Shown here: positions 7,404 to 14,786 of the stretch, one piece after another
How the letters are laid out: each line of letters begins with the position of its first letter
How positions within the stretch are numbered: position 1 is the first letter of the stretch
NCBI GenBank assembly: GCA_023664445.1
Contig: JAMPFN010000001.1
Location: forward strand, 131,836-164,108
DNA from: Clostridium sp.
GTDB taxonomy: Bacteria; Bacillota; Clostridia; Oscillospirales; Ruminococcaceae
Reading direction: 5' to 3'
Length of the DNA: 32,273 nt
Notes under the pieces: model-generated
Database searches by the model: none
Told to the model about the DNA's origin: nothing
What the model saw: only the letters and a program-made list of their open reading frames with translations
Position numbers and translations under genes: made by a program

Positions 7404-7610
7404 TTATTTTTCATTAAAATATTTATTGAGTTTTTCTACCAGTTCATCGGCATTTGTACCGTGTACCTCGCAGGCTTCGGCAATAGTTTCGCCTCTTGAA
7501 GCAGGACATCCAAGACAATGCATACCCATTTCGAGGAAAAACGGAGCAGCGTCAAAATCAACATCAAGGATATCTCCTATAATAGTATTTTTATTTACCT
7601 GATATGCCAT
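7404..7610 (-). CDS. DUF1858 (hybrid-cluster-protein-associated redox disulfide) protein
   Basis: A 68-residue protein that is a complete DUF1858 domain. It shows the typical start IIGDILDVDFDAAPFFLEMGMHCLGC in outline, with a CxxC pair at C32 and C35 in the context MHCLGCPAS, followed by TIAEACEVHG and a C-terminal helix DELVEKLNKYF. The domain occurs alone in many anaerobes and next to hybrid cluster proteins, suggesting a redox-active disulfide or metal-binding function, but no activity is established. It is separated by 65 bases from the downstream trmK-nif3 gene and lies after a terminator-like hairpin (7667-7685), so it could be the first gene of the leftward operon. An A-rich stretch with AGGAGG precedes its ATG. 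Confidence 0.88.
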   Translation of the reverse strand: MAYQVNKNTIIGDILDVDFDAAPFFLEMGMHCLGCPASRGETIAEACEVHGTNADELVEKLNKYFNEK

Positions 7611-7666
7611 ATTTAAAACCTCCTTATTATATTTTTACTTTCCCATGAACATTTATACAATAAAAA

Positions 7667-7685
7667 TGCAGCCTATGCGGCTGCA
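7667..7685 (-). terminator. intrinsic terminator of the zinc-ribbon gene
   Basis: On the minus strand TGCAGCC (7685-7679) and GGCTGCA (7673-7667) form a perfect 7-bp stem with a five-base loop, followed directly by TTTTTATTG. It sits 15 bases after the zinc-ribbon stop codon and upstream of the DUF1858 gene, separating the two transcription units at least partly. Confidence 0.8.
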
Positions 7686-7699
7686 CTTTACAAGAAAGC

Positions 7700-7978
7700 T
7701 TAAGCTTCTTCTTTCATTTTTGCGAAACATTCGCTGCAGTATACCGCACGATCTTCTCTTGGCTTAAACGGAACCTTTGCTTCTCCGCCGCATGATGCGC
7801 ATGTTGCCGTAAACATTTCTCTCTCTGCTCTTGCGCCGTTCTTTCTTGCATCTCTGCACGGCTTACATCTCTGCGGTTCGTTTACAAAACCCTTTTCAGC
7901 GTAAAATTCCTGTTCGCCCGCAGTAAATATGAATTCGTTTCCGCATTCCTTACATACCAATGTCTTGTCTTCGTACAT
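7700..7978 (-). CDS. zinc-ribbon protein with CxxC-x17-CxxC domain
   Basis: A 92-residue protein with two treble-clef or ribbon-like zinc sites. The N-terminal half shows CKECGNEF (C9, C12) and, after the AEKGF segment, RCKPCRD. The C-terminal half has CASC, exactly 17 residues, then CSEC, the spacing that defines the CxxC-x17-CxxC domain found C-terminal to such zinc-binding domains in clostridia. No catalytic motif is visible; binding of RNA, DNA or a protein partner is possible. It appears to be monocistronic: it has its own promoter(s) upstream (7997-8026 and 8239-8267) and a terminator just downstream. The ATG at 7978 follows GAGGTAAAGAAA, an adequate ribosome binding site. Confidence 0.85.
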   Translation of the reverse strand: MYEDKTLVCKECGNEFIFTAGEQEFYAEKGFVNEPQRCKPCRDARKNGARAEREMFTATCASCGGEAKVPFKPREDRAVYCSECFAKMKEEA

Positions 7979-8238
7979 TTTCTTTACCTCGCTTGTAGTA
8001 TTTTGAATCTCAGATCAGTCTGTCAATATAAACGACAGCTGCTGTCCGATCAGATAGAACTAAACGCTGCCTTGACCGATATACATGCCAAAGACCGTAA
8101 TGCAATTACTCAAGTTCATCAACTCCGAAAAGATCCGGCATACACAAGCATTGCTAAAAATCATTCCAAAACCAGTCTTTTGATTATTTCAGATAAAAAC
8201 AGATTTATTCTATATACAAATATTTTTGTAATGTTATT
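7979..8238 (-). ncRNA. long 5' leader or possible small RNA upstream of zinc-ribbon gene
   Basis: About 250 bases lie between the distal promoter (8239-8267) and the zinc-ribbon ATG, with no convincing gene. Read on the minus strand, TGTATGCC and the downstream GGCATGTA form an 8-bp stem (with G-U pairs) around a variable loop, and a small GACAG/CTGTC hairpin follows. A 34-codon frame starting ATGATTTTTAGC exists but lacks a properly spaced RBS. I do not recognise a known riboswitch or 6S RNA. It is either a long regulatory leader or an independent small RNA. Confidence 0.3.
7997..8026 (-). promoter_or_regulatory. candidate proximal promoter of the zinc-ribbon gene
   Basis: Minus-strand TTGACA (8026-8021) is followed after 18 bases by AATACT (8002-7997). 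The -35 box is a perfect consensus match and the -10 matches four of six positions. Transcription would start about ten bases upstream of the ATG at 7978, so this would give an almost leaderless message. Confidence 0.35.
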
Positions 8239-8267
8239 ATAATAAACTAAAAACAGAAATTTGTCAA
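8239..8267 (-). promoter_or_regulatory. strong candidate sigma-A promoter (distal, zinc-ribbon leader)
   Basis: Minus-strand TTGACA (8267-8262) and TATTAT (8244-8239) are separated by exactly 17 bases; the -35 is perfect and the -10 matches five of six. It lies in the 380-base gap between the fumarase beta gene and the zinc-ribbon gene and would produce a leader of about 250 bases. The bases between 8268 and 8358 are AT-rich with a T8A7 tract and no recognisable gene. Confidence 0.65.
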
Positions 8268-8358
8268 GTCTTTTTTTAAAAAAAATAAACAAATTTCGGA
8301 AACTGTCATTTTTAACATAACATACACTAACGATTTGTCGATTTTCCACTATAATTTT

Positions 8359-8916
8359 CTATACCTCCGAATATTCTTTCCTGCCCTGTGAAAATATGTC
8401 GCCGCCCGAACAGTCGTTGGCAACAACAAGCGGAAAATCCTCAACATAAAGCTTTTTTACCGATTCACAGCCCAGATCCTCAAAAGCTATGACCTCGCAT
8501 TTTTTTATGCAGTGCGCGGCAAGCGCTCCTGCGCCGCCGACTGCGCAGAGATACACAGCCTTATTCCTCACAACTGCTTCCCTTACGCCCATACTCCTTT
8601 CACCCTTGCCTATCATAGCGCAAAGCCCCAGATCAAGGAGTTCGGGCGCGAATTTATCCATACGTCCCGAGGTAGTCGGTCCGCACGAACCGATCGGTCT
8701 GCCTTCGGGCGCGGGAGTCGGTCCGGCATAGTATATCACGGAGTCCTTCAATTCAAACGGAAGCTCTCCGCCATTGTCGATAAGCGCTTTTATTCGCTTG
8801 TGAGCCGCATCTCTTGAGGTATAGACTGTTCCAGTCAGGAATATTTTATCTCCGGCTTTAAGCGTTTCCGCACAGCTTCTTAGCTCTTCCGTTTTAATTT
8901 TTCTTGCCTCTGACAT
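8359..8916 (-). CDS. fumarate hydratase / L-tartrate dehydratase class I, beta subunit
   Basis: A 185-residue protein equal to the C-terminal (beta) domain of class I, iron-sulfur fumarases and tartrate dehydratases, which interconvert fumarate and L-malate or dehydrate tartrate. The family signature is clear: AGPTPAPEGRPIGSCGPTTS in segments, with SCGPTTSGRMDKF, then GKGERSMGVREAV and GGAGALAA. The cluster ligands and much of the active site come from the alpha subunit, which is not adjacent here, so a partner must be encoded elsewhere. The open frame reaches 9027 but overlaps the coiled-coil gene; ATG 8916 (MSEARKIKTEEL) has AAGGAAA about eight bases upstream. It starts 16 bases after the upstream stop, so it is co-transcribed with the DivIVA-like gene. 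Confidence 0.87.
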   Translation of the reverse strand: MSEARKIKTEELRSCAETLKAGDKIFLTGTVYTSRDAAHKRIKALIDNGGELPFELKDSVIYYAGPTPAPEGRPIGSCGPTTSGRMDKFAPELLDLGLCAMIGKGERSMGVREAVVRNKAVYLCAVGGAGALAAHCIKKCEVIAFEDLGCESVKKLYVEDFPLVVANDCSGGDIFSQGRKEYSEV

Positions 8917-8932
8917 AAGATCATTTCCTTTA

Positions 8933-10618
8933 TTATAATTCCTTTTCAGCCTCTTCCGCAAGCTTTGCAAGATCTCCCAGATCAAATCCGAGCGACGTGG
9001 CTTTTTTAGGGATCGGCGCAGGTTCATCGTCGTCGTCCGGAACCGGATCGATGGAGAACGAGCTTAATATATCATCAAGACCGTCGTTAACAGGCTTGAC
9101 TGCGGACGGTTTTTCCTCGACGGAAGGCTTTGAAAAATCATCTGCTTCATCAGCTACGGAAACATAAGGGATTCCGTCTATCTCTGTGATCGGCGGCACA
9201 TTATCGTCGTCATCGTCCGAAGAAAAATCATTTTTCATTCCGTAATTATTGGTATACTCGTCAAATCCACCGCCGAAATCATAATCATCTATATCGTTTT
9301 TTTCATCATTTACGATATTTTCTGTAACCGGATCTGACACTTTTTCATAGCTGTAGCTTTCATTCTGATTCTCGTCAAAGCCTATCTCTTCAATAACAGG
9401 CAGCGGCGTTTCCGCAGCGGTATCGTCAGACACTGCCTTGGGCTTTTCTTCATATACAAAGCTTCCCAATACGGATTCCGGTTCTTCTACAGGCTTGGGC
9501 GTCTTTTTCGGCATGTCCGCTATGATCTTCTCTGCTTTCACGGTAACTTCCTTAAGCTCGCCGTCGCTATTCAAAAAAGTATCGACATTAACGTTTATAT
9601 CGTCTCTTGCCTCCTCGATGTCCCTTATATACATCTTTGTCGTGCTTTCGATATTTTTAACAAGATCCGAAAGCTTTTTGTCAAGCAGATATGCTTCCGT
9701 GCGAAACAGCTGTTTAAGCTTTTCCGTATTTGAAACTGCCGACTGTATATTCTTTCCTGCCTCATCTTCCATAATAGCGGCTTTTCCTATAGCCTCCGCA
9801 TTAATTTTTTCCGCCTTGACATTTGCCTCGGAAATAATTTTATCCGCCTCTGACTGAGCGTCTTTCACAAGTTTATCGGCAGCTGTTTTTGCCTCAACGA
9901 CAACTCTTTTGGCGGTTGTCTGCGCTTCTGAAAACAGCGCTCCCATATCAAAGCTGCTGAATCCGCCGTCGTTTGCGTTAAGACGCAGATCGTCATTTTC
10001 ATTGGAAAGTCTGCCGTTTTCGCCTACAAGTCTGTTATTTTCAGCGGTAAGCTTTGCGTTATCTGCGGAATATCTGTTATTCTCGGCAACAAGTCTTTCT
10101 ATCTTAGCCGATTTTTCAGAAATATCAGATGTGAGAGATGTCATCTCCCTTGACATTTCGCTAATCTGACTCTTAGCGTTTTCAAGCTGATAATTCAGAT
10201 CGCTTATCCTGCTTTCAAACTCCGAGGTATCAGCAGTCTGAACAGCCGTAATATCGGCAGCTGCCGCATTGTTCTGTGCGGATTCAAGCTGATATTTCAA
10301 AGCTTCTATTTCATTTTTCAGTTCATTGTTTTCTTCTGCGGCTGCATTTTTCTGATTTTGCAGTTCACTTCTTTCAGAATCGGCATTTGTTCTCGCTTCC
10401 GAGAGCTTATTTTCCGTTTCGGAAAGTCTTTCTTTCAGCCTTTCGACTTCGTTTTTATAATTGTCAAGTTCTCCGACCTCCGCCTGTGACGATTTAGCCT
10501 TGTCAAGTTCTTCCTTCAAGGAATCTATCTTGGCGTTTAGCTCGTCAACATAAGTCAAAACATCATCTTTATTGAAGCCGCCGACCTTTGCCGTTCTTAG
10601 AATAGCTGAATTTTTCAT
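8933..10618 (-). CDS. long coiled-coil DivIVA-like protein next to ftsZ
   Basis: A 561-residue cytoplasmic protein. The N-terminus (KVGGFNKDDVLTYVDELNAKI) resembles the short membrane-targeting and first helix of DivIVA/GpsB-type proteins. It is followed by coiled coil from about 25 to 215, including degenerate heptads rich in Glu-Asn (AENNRLVGENGRLSNEND). A second helical block (about 230-360) has Ala-Lys-Glu repeats like AEAKTAADKLVKDAQSEADK. After that comes an acidic, Pro- and Ser-rich disordered region (about 375-535), ending in a conserved-looking helix GFDLGDLAKLAEEAEKEL. No enzymatic motif is present. Position immediately downstream of ftsZ and the architecture suggest a polar or septal scaffold; this is inference. 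ATG 10618 has AGGAG upstream. A 127-bp repeat separates it from ftsZ. Confidence 0.7.
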   Translation of the reverse strand: MKNSAILRTAKVGGFNKDDVLTYVDELNAKIDSLKEELDKAKSSQAEVGELDNYKNEVERLKERLSETENKLSEARTNADSERSELQNQKNAAAEENNELKNEIEALKYQLESAQNNAAAADITAVQTADTSEFESRISDLNYQLENAKSQISEMSREMTSLTSDISEKSAKIERLVAENNRYSADNAKLTAENNRLVGENGRLSNENDDLRLNANDGGFSSFDMGALFSEAQTTAKRVVVEAKTAADKLVKDAQSEADKIISEANVKAEKINAEAIGKAAIMEDEAGKNIQSAVSNTEKLKQLFRTEAYLLDKKLSDLVKNIESTTKMYIRDIEEARDDINVNVDTFLNSDGELKEVTVKAEKIIADMPKKTPKPVEEPESVLGSFVYEEKPKAVSDDTAAETPLPVIEEIGFDENQNESYSYEKVSDPVTENIVNDEKNDIDDYDFGGGFDEYTNNYGMKNDFSSDDDDDNVPPITEIDGIPYVSVADEADDFSKPSVEEKPSAVKPVNDGLDDILSSFSIDPVPDDDDEPAPIPKKATSLGFDLGDLAKLAEEAEKEL

Positions 10619-10757
10619 ATTTTTTCTCCTATCCCTTATAAGTTGATCTCATAAGTATAAGCATTTGTCCTTTCCTATGATAACAACTTCTTATTCTTCG
10701 CACACATATTACTGCAACTTTCAAAGTCGCAATCGCTTATATTTAATCAATACTTCC

Positions 10758-10884
10758 TTAAGGCAACACCGCACAAAGATCGTGCCGGAGATGCGCAGTC
10801 AAATTTTTTGTGTAAGACGACGAAAAATTTGCAAGTAGATTAGGTGCAAAACCGTCAGGTGGTCTTTATACGGTGTTGCCTTAA
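10758..10884. repeat. 127-bp MITE-like element with 14-bp perfect terminal inverted repeats
   Basis: TTAAGGCAACACCG (10758-10771) and its exact complement CGGTGTTGCCTTAA (10871-10884) bound the element. An internal hairpin, AAATTTTT (10801-10808) with AAAAATTT (10823-10830), lies inside. The right end (about 39 bases) recurs with five mismatches at 14748-14786. There is no coding capacity and no convincing target-site duplication. It is a non-autonomous mobile or palindromic repeat; its mobiliser is not in the window. Confidence 0.8.
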
Positions 10885-10972
10885 TATTATAACATATTTT
10901 GAAACATATTTCAATATCAAAATCCTCTATATTTTACACGATTTTTAAGTTACAAATATACAATAAATTAAA

Positions 10973-10996
10973 ATGCAGCCGGATAACCGACTGCAT
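10973..10996 (-). terminator. terminator after ftsZ
   Basis: On the minus strand, ATGCAG (10996-10991) and CTGCAT (10978-10973) pair, extended inside by CGG/CCG around a TTAT loop with one mismatch. TTTTAATTTATTG follows. It lies six bases after the ftsZ stop codon and would end the dcw transcript. Confidence 0.7.
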
Positions 10997-11002
10997 AAGC
11001 AT

Positions 11003-12091
11003 TTATTTTTCAAGCATTCTGAGGATCTCGTCAAGATCGTCGTCGCTTCCGCTGTCTTTTTTGTCGCTCGGACTGTCAATAAGCGGATTATCTATCGGGA
11101 TTATATCGTCATCGCTGACAGCTAAGGAATCGTCGTCGCCATATCCTGCCGCAATAACTGTAATAGTCATTTCGTCGTTCATATCCTCCTTGAACGCAGT
11201 ACCGAAGATAAATTCAACATCGTCGGAAGCAGTATCTGTGATCATCTTTGTTGCCGTATCGACATCGGAAGCCATAATATCCTCTGACATCGAGATATTG
11301 ATAAGAAGACGTCTTGCGCCCGAAATAGACGTTTCAAGCAGCGGACTGGATATAACAGCCTTTGCGGCTTCTGCCGCCTTGTCCTTGCCGGAACCGTGTC
11401 CGATAGCCATGTGAGCATAGCCTGCGCCCTTCATTATGGTGGATACATCGGCAAAATCGAGGTTTATGTATCCATCCTCTGTGATAAGATCCGATATGCT
11501 CTTTACGCCTGTTTTGAGTATATCATCGGCAAGCGCAAACGATTCAAGCATTGTCGGTTGTTTTTCAAGCCCGTCAAGAAGTCTTTCATTAGGAATTACA
11601 ATGAGAGAATCAACATATTTTTTCAGCTGTTCGATACCCTTTTCAGCCTGATTCATCTTCTGTTCTCTTTCAAACGCGAACGGCTTTGTTACTACAGCAA
11701 CTGTAAGCAGTCCCATTTCCTGAGCGATCTCGGCAACAACAGGGGCTGCGCCTGTTCCCGTACCGCCTCCCATACCGGCGGTAATAAATACCATATCTGC
11801 ACCCTTGAGGGACGACTCGATCTCATCTCTGTTTTCTTCAGCCGAACGCTCGCCGACTTCGGGTCTGTTTCCTGCGCCTCTTCCCTTTGTAAGCTTAGCG
11901 CCTATCTGTATCTTAGTAGTAGCCTTTGATCTGTTTAGAGCCTTGGCGTCGGTATTAACAGCTATATATTCGATATCCTTTACGCCGGCGTCCACCATAC
12001 AGTTCAAGGCGTTTCCGCCGCCTCCGCCTACGCCGATAACCTTTATATTTACCTGCGGATCAAAAGCCTCTTCAAAGTTGAAGTCTGTCAT
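11003..12091 (-). CDS. ftsZ: cell division GTPase FtsZ
   Basis: A 362-residue tubulin-like GTPase that polymerises into the Z-ring at mid-cell. The nucleotide-binding glycine loops are present: [11 protein letters not shown] (20-30) and the tubulin signature GGGTGTG (108-114). The T7 catalytic loop region reads NLDFADV (210-216). The globular core ends near 322 and is followed by a short acidic linker of about 28 residues. The extreme C-terminus, [13 protein letters not shown], differs from the common FtsZ tail peptide (consensus like DIPxFLRxR), so partner binding (FtsA, SepF, EzrA) may be adapted. ATG 12091 has AGGAGG upstream with good spacing. It is the last gene of the dcw cluster and may also be driven by its own promoter (12169-12197). 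Confidence 0.97.
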   Translation of the reverse strand: MTDFNFEEAFDPQVNIKVIGVGGGGGNALNCMVDAGVKDIEYIAVNTDAKALNRSKATTKIQIGAKLTKGRGAGNRPEVGERSAEENRDEIESSLKGADMVFITAGMGGGTGTGAAPVVAEIAQEMGLLTVAVVTKPFAFEREQKMNQAEKGIEQLKKYVDSLIVIPNERLLDGLEKQPTMLESFALADDILKTGVKSISDLITEDGYINLDFADVSTIMKGAGYAHMAIGHGSGKDKAAEAAKAVISSPLLETSISGARRLLINISMSEDIMASDVDTATKMITDTASDDVEFIFGTAFKEDMNDEMTITVIAAGYGDDDSLAVSDDDIIPIDNPLIDSPSDKKDSGSDDDLDEILRMLEK

Positions 12092-12168
12092 TATATAATT
12101 CCTCCTAAATTTATTTCCATTCCTTGAAAACCAAGCATTTATTTCTTATATAAAAAATACATATTATT

Positions 12169-12197
12169 ATATTAACATACTTTAGCCGATATTTCAA
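12169..12197 (-). promoter_or_regulatory. candidate ftsZ promoter
   Basis: Minus-strand TTGAAA (12197-12192) and TAATAT (12174-12169) are 17 bases apart, and the -10 is preceded by TGT, an extended -10 feature. An overlapping TATAAT (12171-12166) gives 20-base spacing. The location in the 173-base gap between divIB and ftsZ supports separate ftsZ expression. Confidence 0.45.
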
Positions 12198-12264
12198 GTC
12201 ATATTTTAATTTTTTTTGATTTTATTTAAAAATATATACCTTTAATATCTGTTTTTATGACACT

Positions 12265-13293
12265 TTACTCATAATATTCATATTCTTCGCCGTTTCCATA
12301 GTCCTCATATGTATCTTCATACGTTTCGTCATAGCCGTAATCTTCCTGATAATATCCATCCTCGTAATAGTCGTTTTCATAATCATCTGCATATCCCTCG
12401 TCGTTATATTCCGGTTCGGTGGCTTCGGCAGCCGCCTCTGTTGCTTCCGGCTCGGGTTTTTCTGTCGGCTTTGCCGATTCGCCTTCTTTTTCATCATCAC
12501 TATCGGGAGAGGCTGCACTTCCGTCATCTCTGAACGATATCTGATTTGAACCTGCCATAGTCATAACGCCTTTTTTGTTTTTGCCGATCTTGTCAAGAAC
12601 AGTTCCGGCGAGATTAAGCTTATAGGCTATATCGCTCGAATTTCCCATTTTAAACGTTATACGATTTTCGTAGATCAATTTTATGTCAAATTTATCGCTC
12701 ACGTCAACAGACGTTATTTTATGATCCTTGTATTTTGAACATTCTTTCAGGATCTCGCTTACGATCTCCGTTATCTGATCATCCTCGGCAGATATGTATT
12801 CGCCCGGCTTTTCAGTCAGAGTCTTATATCCCTTTATCATAAAAAGATCCTCTGCTCCTGCCGACTTCCTTTCAAGTATTTTTCCGCTTGCCGAAACGAC
12901 CAGATAACCCGTTTCGCTCTCCATTACGGCTGTCGGAACACACTTTGTCACCTTTATTTCGATATTTCCCGGATACTGCTTATCGATCTGCGCACTTTCG
13001 ATATATACCATCGAAAGCATTATACCGTCCGAAGCTCTTTTGGTATCGAGCCTTATGAGATTATCTCCGACCTTTATACCCGACATTTTTATTATGTCTT
13101 CATTAGTATAGTCGACATCGCCCGTAACGCTTATCGTCTTAACATTGAAAAACAAGGTTACGGAAAGCAATATACCTATACCCGTGACCAAAAGCACAAC
13201 AAGAAAAAAGTAAAGTGTAGTATGACGTTTGCGGCGTCTTTTCCGCTTTCTGTTCTCATCACGTTTCACATTTGTTTTTACAACATCTCTCAT
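12265..13293 (-). CDS. divIB: cell division protein DivIB/FtsQ with POTRA domain
   Basis: A 342-residue bitopic membrane protein of the divisome that stabilises FtsL and regulates septal peptidoglycan synthesis. A basic cytoplasmic tail (1-24, KRDENRKRKRRRKRH) leads to one TM segment (about 26-48), a POTRA domain (about 51-118, starting VKTISVTGDVDYTNEDIIKMSG) and a beta domain to about 255. Its unusual feature is an extracellular low-complexity tail: Pro-Glu-Ala-rich from 257 to 295, then an acidic Tyr-rich stretch (296-342) with 15 tyrosines in 47 residues, such as YEDTYEDYGNGEEYEYYE. DivIB proteins often have charged tails, but the tyrosine density is notable. Spacing is 62 bases from murA; the ATG at 13293 has TTGGAG upstream. 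Confidence 0.9.
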   Translation of the reverse strand: MRDVVKTNVKRDENRKRKRRRKRHTTLYFFLVVLLVTGIGILLSVTLFFNVKTISVTGDVDYTNEDIIKMSGIKVGDNLIRLDTKRASDGIMLSMVYIESAQIDKQYPGNIEIKVTKCVPTAVMESETGYLVVSASGKILERKSAGAEDLFMIKGYKTLTEKPGEYISAEDDQITEIVSEILKECSKYKDHKITSVDVSDKFDIKLIYENRITFKMGNSSDIAYKLNLAGTVLDKIGKNKKGVMTMAGSNQISFRDDGSAASPDSDDEKEGESAKPTEKPEPEATEAAAEATEPEYNDEGYADDYENDYYEDGYYQEDYGYDETYEDTYEDYGNGEEYEYYE

Positions 13294-13355
13294 TTTTTAC
13301 TGCTCCAATTTTCTTTTGAGAACTCATCTTGTGAAGACAGGTTCTGAACTTTACC

Positions 13356-14618
13356 CTATGATTTTCTGCATACCTTTCCGCCAAGCTGCGTCAGCGCGGA
13401 TTCAAAACGCTCGTAACCTCTGTCTATATGACGGATATCTGATATTTCCGTTATTCCCTCGGCGCTAAGACCCGCAACAGCCATTGCCGCTCCGCCCCTT
13501 AGGTCGGTAGCCGCGACCTTTGCGCCGTATATTTTATTTACTCCGTTTATTATCGCCGCTTTTCCGGCAGTCCTTATATCTGCGCCCATTTTCACAAGAG
13601 CGTCAACATGCCTGTATCTGTTTTCAAATATATTCTCCACAAAAATACTGCTTCCGGACGCTTTGCAAAGCGCAGCCATAGCGACAGCCTGCGCGTCGGT
13701 AGGAAATCCCGGATGCGGCATTGTCGTAATTATATTCACGCCCTTAAGCTTTCCCTGCGCGTTAACATAAAGTCTGTCGCTGTATTCGTAAAATCTGCAT
13801 CCCATTTGCTCGAAAACGGAAATAAAGCTCTCGCAGACAGCGCTGTCAATGCCGATAAGACTTATCTCGCCGCTCGTTGCCGCCGCAGCCGAAATGTACG
13901 TTGCCGCCGCAATACGGTCGGGCATAACGGAATATGTACAGCCGTTAAGTTTTCTGACGCCGTTTATGATTATCGTACTGTTTCCCGCGCCCTTGATCTT
14001 AGCTCCGCATCTGTTCAGAAAGCTCGCAAGATCGTATATTTCGGGTTCTCTCGCGGCATTGTGTATTATCGTTTCGCCCTTTGCCATAACAGCGGCAAGA
14101 ATAATATTCTCCGTCGTTCCGACAGACGGGTAATTAAGGTTTATTTTAGCCCCGTGCAAGCCGTTTTCGGCAGTACATTTTATAATACCGTATTCGTCGC
14201 TTATTTTGACACCCATCTTCTGAAGCGCGGAAATATGCATATCTATCGGACGCGGACCAAGCTCGCAGCCGCCCGGAAATGTCATGGCGCATTCGCCGTA
14301 TGCGCCCGCAAGAGCTCCGAGGAAAATTATCGAAGAACGCATTTCACGCATAAGCTCGTCGGGAATATCCGATGTTTTCAATCCGTTGTTTTTAACTGTC
14401 AGCGTATTTTTCTCAAAAACGCAGCTAAATCCCAGATGAGTCATTATTCTCAAAGACGCGTATGTATCGGTTATTTTTGGACAATTCTCAATGACCGTTT
14501 CTCCGCTGCACATAGACGAAGCGGCAATTATAGGAAGAACACTGTTTTTAGCGCCCTGTACTTTCAGCTCGCCGTGAAGAGGAGTTCCTCCCTTTATAAC
14601 AAATTTCTGTTCAGACAT
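13356..14618 (-). CDS. murA: UDP-N-acetylglucosamine 1-carboxyvinyltransferase
   Basis: A 420-residue enzyme of the EPSP-synthase fold that transfers enolpyruvate from PEP to UDP-GlcNAc, the first committed step of peptidoglycan synthesis. It has full family length. The conserved substrate residues KN lie in QGAKNSVLP (21-29). The catalytic Cys is C118 in PGGCELGPRPID, the cysteine that fosfomycin alkylates, so the enzyme has the drug-sensitive form. DLRGGAAMAVAG near the C-terminus fits the RGG substrate loop. The ATG at 14618 has only a moderate ribosome binding site (GGTGG). It is separated from murG by 139 bases, a relatively large gap in this cluster, next to a repeat relic. Confidence 0.95.
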   Translation of the reverse strand: MSEQKFVIKGGTPLHGELKVQGAKNSVLPIIAASSMCSGETVIENCPKITDTYASLRIMTHLGFSCVFEKNTLTVKNNGLKTSDIPDELMREMRSSIIFLGALAGAYGECAMTFPGGCELGPRPIDMHISALQKMGVKISDEYGIIKCTAENGLHGAKINLNYPSVGTTENIILAAVMAKGETIIHNAAREPEIYDLASFLNRCGAKIKGAGNSTIIINGVRKLNGCTYSVMPDRIAAATYISAAAATSGEISLIGIDSAVCESFISVFEQMGCRFYEYSDRLYVNAQGKLKGVNIITTMPHPGFPTDAQAVAMAALCKASGSSIFVENIFENRYRHVDALVKMGADIRTAGKAAIINGVNKIYGAKVAATDLRGGAAMAVAGLSAEGITEISDIRHIDRGYERFESALTQLGGKVCRKS

Positions 14619-14747
14619 TTAAAACACCACCAAAGCATTTTTACCTTATATTATGCTTTAGCGTAAATATCTGTTACTTTCCCGAAAACAGGACAAAGAA
14701 ATCTTATACTTTATTGAGGGTTAATGACATGCCTCTAAGATAAAACT

Positions 14748-14786
14748 TGCAAATCCGTCAGGCGGTCTTTGTACGGTTCTGCCTTA
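14748..14786. repeat. degenerate end of the 127-bp element, overlapping the murG 3' end
   Basis: The 39 bases here match the right end of the element at 10845-10883 with five mismatches (CCGTCAGGCGGTCTTTGTAC is the best-kept part). The other half of the element is not visible. The last nine or so sense codons of murG and its TGA stop (14758-14760) fall inside the relic. Confidence 0.7.

Larger units (their letters stand above)
10619..11002. other. 384-base gap between ftsZ and the DivIVA-like gene
   Basis: The gap contains the ftsZ terminator (10973-10996), the 127-bp inverted-repeat element (10758-10884), and about 140 bases of leader in front of the coiled-coil gene. I could not find a well-spaced promoter there; a TATACT box (minus strand, around 10660) lacks a good -35. 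No ORF of interest is visible. Confidence 0.6.

Noticed and set aside
8161..8349. 62-codon minus-strand frame in the gap before the zinc-ribbon gene
   Set aside because: It spans the strong promoter and a T8A7 tract, has AT-driven composition and no ribosome binding site.
12255..12527. Met/Lys/Arg-rich 90-codon frame inside divIB
   Set aside because: It is a frame shadow of the repetitive Tyr/Glu/Asp tail of DivIB.
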